Shown here piece after piece: positions 10,349 to 17,713 of a DNA stretch of 64,000 nt. Numbering within the stretch: the stretch's first letter is position 1; each line of letters begins with the position of its first letter. A model generated the notes under the pieces. It saw only the letters and a program-made list of their open reading frames with translations. It did not search any database and had not been told where the DNA came from. The translations under genes were made by a program, and so were the position numbers. The stretch comes from Mycobacterium bohemicum DSM 44277. Its GTDB lineage: Bacteria; Actinomycetota; Actinomycetes; Mycobacteriales; Mycobacteriaceae. The stretch covers positions 69,577-133,576 of the forward strand of contig NZ_CSTD01000002.1 of NCBI RefSeq assembly GCF_001053185.1, read 5' to 3'.

Positions 10349-10499
10349 ACATGCCTTTCGGAGAGCTGACGGAGACGCCCGAGGATGCGGGCCTTTTAGC
10401 CCCCGAGCTTAGCGCGCGACGGCGCATCGCCGGCGGCAGCGCCGCGGGCCGGGCCCGCCGGCGCCGCCGACAACCGGGGTGGCTCACAGCCGGGCGCAC

Positions 10500-10505
10500 T
10501 ACGCT
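10500..10505 (+). promoter_or_regulatory. Candidate -10 element for leaderless plsC-like mRNA
   Basis: TACGCT fits the mycobacterial TANNNT -10 pattern and ends eight bases before the GTG at 10514. That spacing would start transcription at or next to the start codon, giving a leaderless message, which is common in mycobacteria. No ribosome site is visible before this GTG, which agrees. Confidence 0.4.
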
Positions 10506-10513
10506 TGATCCCC

Positions 10514-11281
10514 GTGGAACCGGTGTACGGGACTGTCATCCAGCTCACGCGTCTCGTCTGGCGCATCCAGGGCCTGAAGCTGACCGTGACCGGCGTGGAA
10601 AACGTGCCGAAAACCGGCGGCGCGGTCATCGCCATCAACCACACCGGCTACCTCGACTTCACCTTCGCCGGGCTGCCCGTCTACGAGCAGGGCCTGGGCC
10701 GGAAGGTGCGCTTCATGGCCAAGCAGGAGGTGTTCGACCACAAGATCACCGGGCCGATCATGCGCAGCCTGCGGCACATCTCGGTGAACCGGCAGGACGG
10801 CGCCGCGTCCTACGAGGAGGCCGTCCGGAACCTGAAGGACGGCGAGCTCGTCGGCGTCTACCCCGAGGCCACGATCAGCCGCAGCTTCGAGATCAAGGAG
10901 TTCAAGAGCGGGGCGGCGCGGATGGCGGTGGAGGCGGGCGTCCCGATCGTCCCGGTGATCGTCTGGGGCGCGCAGCGGATCTGGACCAAGGGCCACCCCA
11001 AGAGGCTGTTCCGCCCGAAGGTGCCGGTCGTGGTGGTCGTCGGCGAACCGATCGCCCCGACGCTCGGCACCGCCGAACTCAACGCGCTGCTGCATTCGCG
11101 GATGCAGCAGCTGCTGGCACGGGCGCAGGAGCTATACGGGCCCCATCCCGCCGGCGAGTTCTGGGTGCCGCGCCGGCTGGGCGGCGGCGCCCCGTCGTTG
11201 GCCGAGGCGGCCCGCATGGACGCGGAGGAGGCGGCCGTACGGGCCGCGCGCCGCGCCCAGTCCGCGGGGTCGCCGGACTAG
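10514..11281 (+). CDS. PlsC-type 1-acylglycerol-3-phosphate acyltransferase (first of three)
   Basis: A 255-residue acyltransferase of the PlsC family, orthologous by position to Rv3816c. The catalytic NHxxxxD motif is NHTGYLD (His43, Asp48), and the phosphate-binding motif is YPEATISR. It should acylate lysophosphatidate or a related alcohol at the membrane. A TTG at 10505 is in frame, but the GTG at 10514 gives the family start MEPVYGTVIQL. It is the first of three tandem paralogues, with the next starting eight bases after its stop. Whether all three act on the same substrate cannot be read from sequence. Confidence 0.88.
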   Translation: MEPVYGTVIQLTRLVWRIQGLKLTVTGVENVPKTGGAVIAINHTGYLDFTFAGLPVYEQGLGRKVRFMAKQEVFDHKITGPIMRSLRHISVNRQDGAASYEEAVRNLKDGELVGVYPEATISRSFEIKEFKSGAARMAVEAGVPIVPVIVWGAQRIWTKGHPKRLFRPKVPVVVVVGEPIAPTLGTAELNALLHSRMQQLLARAQELYGPHPAGEFWVPRRLGGGAPSLAEAARMDAEEAAVRAARRAQSAGSPD

Positions 11282-11289
11282 GCGGGCCC

Positions 11290-12045
11290 ATGGTGGAGCC
11301 GACCTTCCGCGCCCTGGAGATCCTGACGAAGCTCAGTGTCCGGGCCACCGGAACGCGGATCACCTTCCGCGGGGTGGAGAACATCCCCGGCCGGGGCGGC
11401 GCCGTGATCGCCATCAACCACACCGGCTACGTCGACTTTCTGCCGGCCGCGCTCGCGGTGCATCGCCGGCGCCGCCGGCTGCGGTTCATGATCAAGGCCG
11501 AGATGCAGCGGGTGTGGGCGGTCGACTTCCTGATCAAGCAGACCCGCGCCATTCCCGTGGACCGGGGCGCCGGTGCGGGCGCCTACTCGGTGGCCGTCCA
11601 GAGGCTGCGGGAGGGAGAGCTCGTCGGCGTCTACCCCGAGGCCACCATCAGCCGCAGCTTCGAGTTGAAGGAGTTCAAGACGGGCGCGGCGCGGATGGCC
11701 ATCGAAGCGGGGGTGCCGATCGTTCCGGTGATCGTCTGGGGTGCGCAGCGGATCTGGACCAAGGATCACCCGCGGAAATTAGGGCGCACTAAGATATTGA
11801 TTATCGTGCAGGTGGGTGCGCCGTTGCACCCGGTCAACGACGTGGCGGACACCGACGCCGCGCTGCGTGAGTCGATGACCATGCTGCTGCATCGGGCGCA
11901 GCAGGACTACCCGCACGAGCCCGGAGCGTGGTGGGTGCCGCAGCGGTTGGGTGGCGGGGCGCCGACGCCGTCCGACGCAGCCCGGCTGGAGGCCGAGGAG
12001 GCCGCCGTGCGGGCCGCGAATCGCAGCGCGCACCCGTCGCGGTAG
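11290..12045 (+). CDS. PlsC-type acyltransferase (second of three)
   Basis: A 251-residue paralogue of its two neighbours, matching Rv3815c in position. It has NHTGYVD (His44, Asp49) and YPEATISR, and a basic patch HRRRRRLR near residue 60 that may contact the membrane. The open frame runs back to 10351, inside the first gene, but the ATG at 11290 lies just after the preceding stop and begins in register with the paralogues. It is part of the three-gene acyltransferase operon. Confidence 0.88.
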   Translation: MVEPTFRALEILTKLSVRATGTRITFRGVENIPGRGGAVIAINHTGYVDFLPAALAVHRRRRRLRFMIKAEMQRVWAVDFLIKQTRAIPVDRGAGAGAYSVAVQRLREGELVGVYPEATISRSFELKEFKTGAARMAIEAGVPIVPVIVWGAQRIWTKDHPRKLGRTKILIIVQVGAPLHPVNDVADTDAALRESMTMLLHRAQQDYPHEPGAWWVPQRLGGGAPTPSDAARLEAEEAAVRAANRSAHPSR

Positions 12046-12058
12046 TGAAGGAGGAGGC

Positions 12059-12844
12059 ATGCCCGAGGGGTTCTACCGGTTGTGCGAATGGATCGTCCCG
12101 CCCATGGTGGCGATGCAGGGCACCAAGTTCACGTTCGAGGGACTCGAGAACATCCCCGCAAGCGGCGGTGCGATCCTGGCCCAGAACCACACCAGCTACC
12201 TGGACTGGCTGCCGCCGCTGTTCGCCGTCCGGGAGCGGGGCCGGCGCGCCTACTTCATGATCAAGGCCGAGATGGCCGACGTGAAGGCGGTCAACTACGT
12301 GATCAACCACGCCCGGCTGATCCCGGTGGACCGTCGCGCCGGACACGACGCGTTCGACGTGGCGGTGCAGCGTTTGCGGGAGGGCGAGCTGATCGGCATG
12401 CATCCCGAGGCCACGATCAGCCGCAGCTTCGAACTCCGGGAGTTCAGGACCGGGGCCGCGCGGATGGCGCTCGAGGCCCGGGTGCCGCTGATTCCCCTGA
12501 TCGTCTGGGGCGCGCACCGGATCTGGCCGAAAGACCATCCCAAGAAGGTGTTTCGCAACAAGGTCCCGATCACGGTGGCCGTCGGCCGGCCGCTGCCGCC
12601 GACGGGAACCCCCGAGCAGCTCAACGCGCAACTGCGGGAGGCCATGAAGGCGATGCTCTACCGGGTGCAGGAGGAGTATCCGCACCCGCCGGGGGAGTAC
12701 TGGGTGCCGCAGCGGCTGGGGGGTTCCGCGCCGACCCAGGACGACTCCCGGGCGCTCCGGTTGGCCGAGCTGCAGGAGCGGGCCAAGAGGTATGGCACCG
12801 ACGGGGTGACGCGGCCCGGGCAGCGCCGAAGCGGTTTGCATTGA
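12059..12844 (+). CDS. PlsC-type acyltransferase (third of three)
   Basis: A 261-residue paralogue, matching Rv3814c. It has NHTSYLD (His44, Asp49) and HPEATISR, where the usual Tyr before Pro is His. The ATG at 12059 follows an excellent AAGGAGGAGG site, the best ribosome site of the three genes, which suggests it is translated most strongly. The C-terminus carries a short basic tail. It closes the acyltransferase operon, and the HAD gene starts 55 bases later. Confidence 0.88.
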   Translation: MPEGFYRLCEWIVPPMVAMQGTKFTFEGLENIPASGGAILAQNHTSYLDWLPPLFAVRERGRRAYFMIKAEMADVKAVNYVINHARLIPVDRRAGHDAFDVAVQRLREGELIGMHPEATISRSFELREFRTGAARMALEARVPLIPLIVWGAHRIWPKDHPKKVFRNKVPITVAVGRPLPPTGTPEQLNAQLREAMKAMLYRVQEEYPHPPGEYWVPQRLGGSAPTQDDSRALRLAELQERAKRYGTDGVTRPGQRRSGLH

Positions 12845-12885
12845 CGACGGCGGCCACGGCGAGCCGTCTCGACGATCCCGTGGTC

Positions 12886-12891
12886 CAATAT
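12886..12891 (+). promoter_or_regulatory. Possible -10 element for the HAD gene
   Basis: CAATAT lies eight bases before the ATG at 12900 and resembles the mycobacterial -10 consensus except for its first base. No ribosome site precedes the ATG, so a leaderless message is plausible. This is a weak call. Confidence 0.25.
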
Positions 12892-12899
12892 GACCCCAC

Positions 12900-13715
12900 A
12901 TGATTAAGCCCGCCCTGATCGCCTGCGACGTCGACGGGACGTTGTTCGACGACGACGAGACCATCACCCCGCGCACGCGCGACGCGGTCCGGGCCGCCGT
13001 CGCCGGCGGTGCCCGGTTCGTCCTGGCGACCGGGCGCCCTCCGCGGTGGATACGCCCGGTCGTGGATGCGCTCGGCTTCGCACCGATGGCCGTGTGCGCC
13101 AACGGCGCCGTCGTCTACGACTCCGCGACCGACCGGGTGGTGTCCACGCGCACGCTGGCCGTCGACACGCTGGCCGAGTTGGCCGAACTGGCGGCGCGCG
13201 TGATCCCGGGCGCGGGGCTGGCCGTGGAACGGATCGGCGAACGCGCCCACGACACTGCGACCCCGCAGTTCATCAGCTCGCCCGGCTACGAGCACGCGTG
13301 GCTGAACCCCGACAACACCGAGGTGTCGATCGATGACCTGCTCAGCGCGCCCGCAATCAAGCTGCTGATCCGCCAGGCCGGTGCCCGCAGCGCGGACATG
13401 GCCGCCGAGCTGGCCAAGCACATCGGGATCGAGGGCGACATTACGTATTCCACCGACAACGGGCTGGTCGAGATCACGCCGCTGGGCACCAGCAAGGCCA
13501 CCGGTGTGGAGGAGATCGCCAGGCCGCTCGGGATCGTCAGCGACGAGGTGATGGCGTTCGGCGACATGCCCAACGACATCCCGATGCTGCTGTGGGCCGG
13601 CCATGGCGTGGCGATGGGCAACGCACACCCCGAGGTGATGGCCGCCGCCGACGAGGTCACCTCGCCCAACAGCGACGACGGGGTCGCGCGGGTGCTGGAA
13701 CGCTGGTGGCTCTAG
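12900..13715 (+). CDS. HAD-superfamily hydrolase, Cof type (Rv3813c)
   Basis: A 271-residue haloacid-dehalogenase phosphatase. Motif I is DVDGT (Asp10, Asp12), motif II lies in ATGRP, a conserved Lys precedes the last third, and motif IV is GDMPND near residues 221-226. A cap domain lies between about 85 and 185. Cof-type enzymes hydrolyse sugar phosphates or nucleotide cofactors in the cytoplasm, but the substrate here is unknown. Position matches Rv3813c. It is the last gene shared with M. tuberculosis before the accessory polyamine block. Confidence 0.88.
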   Translation: MIKPALIACDVDGTLFDDDETITPRTRDAVRAAVAGGARFVLATGRPPRWIRPVVDALGFAPMAVCANGAVVYDSATDRVVSTRTLAVDTLAELAELAARVIPGAGLAVERIGERAHDTATPQFISSPGYEHAWLNPDNTEVSIDDLLSAPAIKLLIRQAGARSADMAAELAKHIGIEGDITYSTDNGLVEITPLGTSKATGVEEIARPLGIVSDEVMAFGDMPNDIPMLLWAGHGVAMGNAHPEVMAAADEVTSPNSDDGVARVLERWWL

Positions 13716-13811
13716 CCTCGTCGCGGCTGACGCCGCCGCGCGCGATATGACAGACTGCCCGCGTGCCTGCGCTCGGACCCGCACACCGCGTTCACCGTCG
13801 GGACGCCAGTG

Positions 13812-14477
13812 GTGTCTGACGAAGATCGGCCGGCCGGACGCGACGAGCCCGGGCAGGCCCCCGACGACGCCGATGACGTCGAGGACGCCGGGACCGCGCC
13901 GACCGAGGAATCCGAACAGCAGGACGCGGGCGAGTTCCCGTCCCGGGGCAGCGTCCGCTATCAGGACGCGGAGACCTCTCGGCCGCGGCCGCCCAAGCCC
14001 GCCGAGTTGCGGGCCCGCAAGAAGTACGAAGACAAGCAACGCGAGATCGAGGAGGCGCGGCTCGCCGCCGAGGCCAAGCGCACGAAGCGGAACCGCCGGT
14101 TGATCGGCGGCGCCGCCGCGGTCGGGGTGGTGGGCGTCGTCGCCGGGCTGGGGTACTGGGCTTTGTCGCCGAGCACCGTCACCGCGCAATGCGTCCGCGA
14201 CGACCCCAACGGCCAGCCGGTGATCGTGCCGGACAGCTACTGCACCGGCAACACCGCGGGAATGAACGGCTTCTTCTTCTTCGGCGGCCACCAATACCGT
14301 TACTACTACGGCAGTTCGGGAACCATCGGTTCGCCGCCGATCGGGGGCACGACCCAAGCTCCCCAGGGCGCGACGATCAAGACCAAGTCCGGCAGCACAA
14401 TTCAGCGCGGCGGCTTCGGCAGCAAGTTCGGCGGTGGCAGCAAGGGTGGCGGCATCGGGAAGGGCGGCGGTTCGTGA
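13812..14477 (+). CDS. YgiB/DUF1190-like single-pass membrane protein with RGGFG tail
   Basis: A 221-residue protein in three parts. First comes an acidic disordered region (1-60), then a charged helix rich in Lys/Glu/Arg (about 62-95). One membrane segment follows at about 97-118. The outer part has two cysteines (Cys127, Cys144), aromatic stretches (FFFFGG, YRYYYG), and a Gly-rich tail with RGGFG at 199-203. A C-terminal RGGFG and a place directly before an ATP-grasp ligase are also seen in E. coli YgiB-YgiC, so I call it YgiB-like. The similarity is short and the call tentative. Two GTG codons are possible (13809, 13812). Its stop overlaps the next start as GTGA. Confidence 0.65.
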   Translation: MSDEDRPAGRDEPGQAPDDADDVEDAGTAPTEESEQQDAGEFPSRGSVRYQDAETSRPRPPKPAELRARKKYEDKQREIEEARLAAEAKRTKRNRRLIGGAAAVGVVGVVAGLGYWALSPSTVTAQCVRDDPNGQPVIVPDSYCTGNTAGMNGFFFFGGHQYRYYYGSSGTIGSPPIGGTTQAPQGATIKTKSGSTIQRGGFGSKFGGGSKGGGIGKGGGS

Positions 14478-15640
14478 AGCGGGCCCGGCGCAAGCCGCGG
14501 CCCAACTGGCGATCCACCGTCGAAGCCCAGGGCCTGGTGTACGGGACGCCGGCGCGCGACGCGAGGGGAGCCGACCGACCGTACTGGGACGAGTCGGTCT
14601 ATTACGAGTTCGAGATGGACGAGATCCTGGCGCTGGAGGCCGACGTCGAGCTGCTGCACTCGATGTGTCTGAACGCCGTCGAGCAGGTCGTGCTGATGGA
14701 GAGGTACGCGGATTTCGGCCTGCCGGAATGGAGTTGGCCCGCCATCGCCGAATCGTGGCGGCGCTCCGATCCGCACGTGTACGGGCGTTTCGACCTTCGC
14801 TACGACGGGCGGCGCCCCGCGGTGCTGCTGGAGTACAACGCCGACACCCCAACCACGCTACTCGAGGCGTCGATCCTGCAGTGGTACTGGCTCAAGGACA
14901 CCTACCCCGACGACGACCAGTGGAACTCGCTGCACGAGCAGTTGGTGGATCGCTGGAAGGAAATCCGGGACCTGTTGCCCGGCAACGAACTTCACTTCAC
15001 CTGGTCCGGCGCGGAGGCGAGTGGCGAGGACCAGATCACGACCACCTACATGCAGGAGACGGCGGCCGAGGCGGGATTCGACACCGTCGGCCTGGCGATC
15101 GAGGACATCGGCTGGGACGCCGCGCTGCAGCGGTTCGTCGACCTGGAAGAGAGCCGGATCAACGCGATCTTCAAACTGCACCCGTGGGAGTGGGTGCTCG
15201 ACGACGAGTTCGGCAAGTACGCGGTGGCGACCCTGCCGCAGACGGCGTGGTTCGAACCGCTGTGGAAGACGCTGCTGTCCAACAAGGCGATCCTGGCCGT
15301 GCTGTGGGAGATGTACCCCGGTCACCCGAACCTGCTGCCGGCCTACGTCGACGACCCGCACGAGCTCACCGAGTACGTCCGCAAGCCCAAGCTCGGCCGC
15401 GAGGGGGCCAACATCACCGTCGTCGGGGCCGGCATCCAGACCGCCACCGGCGGGGTGTACGGCGAGGAGGGCTTCGTCTACCAATTGCTGGACCCGCTGC
15501 CCGAATTCGACGACATGCGCCCCGCGCTGGGTGCGTGGGTCGTCGGCGACTCGTCGGCCGGGCTGGGTATCCGCGAGACGGCCGGCCTGATCACCGACGA
15601 CGGCGCAGCCTTTGTGCCGCACCGGATTCCGCAGAAATGA
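14474..15640 (+). CDS. Glutathionylspermidine synthase-like ATP-grasp amidoligase (YgiC/YjfC family)
   Basis: A 388-residue ATP-grasp enzyme equivalent to the C-terminal synthetase half of glutathionylspermidine synthase. Active-site motifs present are GRFDLRYD (about 105-112), EYNADTPT (Glu120 onward), KLHPWEW (Lys234) and KPKLGREG (Lys304). The family forms an amide between a carboxylate, usually of a peptide, and a polyamine amine, using ATP. It has no amidase domain, so it only makes the bond. The GTG at 14474 overlaps the preceding stop, giving tight coupling to the YgiB-like gene. The true substrate is unknown; the nearby polyamine gene hints at spermidine or a relative. Confidence 0.85.
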   Translation: MKRARRKPRPNWRSTVEAQGLVYGTPARDARGADRPYWDESVYYEFEMDEILALEADVELLHSMCLNAVEQVVLMERYADFGLPEWSWPAIAESWRRSDPHVYGRFDLRYDGRRPAVLLEYNADTPTTLLEASILQWYWLKDTYPDDDQWNSLHEQLVDRWKEIRDLLPGNELHFTWSGAEASGEDQITTTYMQETAAEAGFDTVGLAIEDIGWDAALQRFVDLEESRINAIFKLHPWEWVLDDEFGKYAVATLPQTAWFEPLWKTLLSNKAILAVLWEMYPGHPNLLPAYVDDPHELTEYVRKPKLGREGANITVVGAGIQTATGGVYGEEGFVYQLLDPLPEFDDMRPALGAWVVGDSSAGLGIRETAGLITDDGAAFVPHRIPQK

Positions 15641-15673
15641 ACCTTCAGCCAAACCGAACGGAGTTGATCACCG

Positions 15674-16144
15674 ATGACCGCTAGCATCGTGGCACTGAAT
15701 TCAGGTTACTGGGACGCCGGCTACCTCAACGTGCTCGGCCGCGGCGCCGGCGCGATCCTGTTGTACGCGGTTGTGGGCCTGGTGCTCATGCTGATCGGGT
15801 TCTACGCCATCGACCTCACCACGCCCGGACCGCTGCGCAAGATGGTCGACGCCGGGAAGCCGAACGCGATCATCGTGTCGGCCGCCGGCATGGTCAGCAT
15901 GGCGCTGATCGTGGTGCTGGCGATCTACGCGTCGTCGGGCAAGCTGCTGGAAGGCCTGGTGGGCTCGGCGATCTTCGGGCTGGTGGGGATCGTCGCCCAG
16001 GTGGTGATGATGCGGATCGCCACCCTGGTGATCGGGATCGACATGGACGCGCTGTTCGCGGCCGACGGGTTCAACCACGAGGCGCTGCTGGTGGCCTCGG
16101 CGCAGTTCGCCCTGGGCCTGGTGGTGGCCGTCGCGATCTTGTAG
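15674..16144 (+). CDS. DUF350-family membrane protein (YjfL type)
   Basis: A 156-residue protein with four hydrophobic segments, near residues 22-46, 65-86, 93-115 and 135-155. It fits the DUF350 family, whose members form two repeats of paired helices and are often found beside glutathionylspermidine-synthase-like ligases, as in E. coli yjfL and yjfC. The ATG at 15674 follows GGAG and lies 33 bases after the ligase stop, so the three genes form one operon. A channel or membrane sensor role is a guess; no function is established. Confidence 0.8.
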   Translation: MTASIVALNSGYWDAGYLNVLGRGAGAILLYAVVGLVLMLIGFYAIDLTTPGPLRKMVDAGKPNAIIVSAAGMVSMALIVVLAIYASSGKLLEGLVGSAIFGLVGIVAQVVMMRIATLVIGIDMDALFAADGFNHEALLVASAQFALGLVVAVAIL

Positions 16145-16153
16145 CCGCGCCGG

Positions 16154-17674
16154 CTACGCGGCGGGCGTGATCGCGAGCGCGAGCTGTTCGGGCAGGTAGT
16201 CGACCAACATCGGCACCAGCCCCATGAACGGCGTGCCGCCGATGGTGACGTTGGTGGGGAAGCCCAGAAACTCGAAGCCCGGCACATTCACCGTCGCCGT
16301 AAGGGGATGCGGCGCAACCAATATCCCGTCGAACGGCAGGTGCAGCACGATCGACACCGTGGTGGGCAGGGGCGACGGGAGACCGGTCGGCAGCGCGAAC
16401 GGCACGTCGATCAGCGTGTCGCTGTTGAGGAAGCCGTTCATCATCAGGGCGGGCGCGTCGCCGAGTGCCCCGAGCGCCCCCACTGCGTTGCCGGCCAGCA
16501 GGGCCTGCTGCACCGCCGTCGCGCTGGCCGCCAGGCCGTTGAGGGCGGAGATCGGGGCGCCCGCCATCGCGTAGGTGATCACCAGCGGCAGACCGAAGAA
16601 CGCGTCGTATTGAACGGCCGGGGGATTGAACAGCGGGACCGAGACGTCCGCCGAGATGCTCGGAATGCTCAGCGCGGTGAGCACGTTGGTGAGGTTCTGC
16701 GACATCTGCCGGGGAATCGAGCCCGCGGGCAGCAGATTGGTGAAGTACTGCGCCTCCTGCCCGGGGATGCCCATCATGGTGAACAGGTCGCCCAGCGGGC
16801 CGACCAGCGTGGGATTCGCCGAGATGTCAAGGGTGAGATTGGCGTTCGGAAAGATGTTGCCTGTGGTCGTGATAGCCACGGTGCCGGGATCGACCCCCGT
16901 GACCAAGAGATTGGCGAAGGCCTGCGCCACGTCGACCACGGCGCCGTTGAAATCGCCCGCCAGGACCGCCTGGAAGGCGACCTGTATTCCGGCATTGAAT
17001 GCCGGCAGGCCGGTGACGATTCCGTCGACCATGTCGGCCAGCGAGACGGCGAACGTCTGCGCGAAGCCGGCCTGGGTGGCGATGAACTGCTGCAGGAAAA
17101 GCGCGGGGTCCAGCGCCAGCAGGCCCTGGATGCCGGCCCGCACGGTCGCCGGCAGGTCCGCCACCAGGGTGGGGAAGTTCTCAATCGCATAGCTGACCGC
17201 CGCCGAGGTCTGCTGCCAGTAGCCCATCTGGTTGGCGAGGATCTGGCGCAGGAACGGGAACGGGTTGGCGGCCCAATTGTTGTAGATGCTTTGCAGATTG
17301 GCGGTCGTGTTGGCGAGCAGCTGCGCGTAGGCACCGCCCGGAACGGCGGCGGCCGCGGCCGACGACAGCCCGGGCGGCAAGGTCTGCTCGGCGTTGGCGA
17401 TCTCGGTGCCCAGGTATGCCGCCGCACTGCCGTTGAACAGGTTGACGAACTCGGCGTGGACCGCCGCCGCCTGGCCGGTGAGGGCGGTGAAGTCTTGGCC
17501 GAACGTGGAGAACAGCCGGGAGACGGCGATCGACACCTCGTCGGCGGCCGCGGCGGGGAGGCCGGTCGTGTTGCCCGCGGCCGCTGCCGCGGCCCGCTCG
17601 AGGGCCGAGCCGATACCGCCCAGATCCGCCGCCGCGGTGGTGATGGATTCCGGTGCCGCAACGACGAATGACAC
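16154..17674 (-). CDS. PE-family protein (PE_PGRS62/Rv3812 type, no PGRS repeats)
   Basis: A 506-residue PE protein. The PE domain occupies about residues 1-95 and starts SFVVAAPESITTAAADLGGIG. The rest is a unique, Ala/Leu/Pro-rich domain ending in VDYLPEQLALAI, with no glycine-rich PGRS repeats. The whole length resembles M. tuberculosis Rv3812, which carries the PE_PGRS62 name although it also lacks PGRS. PE proteins are exported by type VII secretion and many reach the cell surface. The GTG at 17674 follows GGGGAGGCGG. It converges on the DUF350 gene with nine bases between, and divides the accessory polyamine genes into two groups. Confidence 0.88.
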   Translation of the reverse strand: MSFVVAAPESITTAAADLGGIGSALERAAAAAAGNTTGLPAAAADEVSIAVSRLFSTFGQDFTALTGQAAAVHAEFVNLFNGSAAAYLGTEIANAEQTLPPGLSSAAAAAVPGGAYAQLLANTTANLQSIYNNWAANPFPFLRQILANQMGYWQQTSAAVSYAIENFPTLVADLPATVRAGIQGLLALDPALFLQQFIATQAGFAQTFAVSLADMVDGIVTGLPAFNAGIQVAFQAVLAGDFNGAVVDVAQAFANLLVTGVDPGTVAITTTGNIFPNANLTLDISANPTLVGPLGDLFTMMGIPGQEAQYFTNLLPAGSIPRQMSQNLTNVLTALSIPSISADVSVPLFNPPAVQYDAFFGLPLVITYAMAGAPISALNGLAASATAVQQALLAGNAVGALGALGDAPALMMNGFLNSDTLIDVPFALPTGLPSPLPTTVSIVLHLPFDGILVAPHPLTATVNVPGFEFLGFPTNVTIGGTPFMGLVPMLVDYLPEQLALAITPAA

Positions 17675-17713
17675 CGCCGCCTCCCCTCGACAAGCCCCCG
17701 CCCAAACCCCAGC

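Noticed and set aside
13716..13811. A promoter for the YgiB-like operon around GATATGACAG
   Set aside because: The sequence is suggestive but does not fit TANNNT at a useful distance from either GTG.
16154..17674. Calling the PE gene a PGRS protein
   Set aside because: There are no Gly-Gly-Ala or Gly-Gly-Asn repeats after the PE domain.
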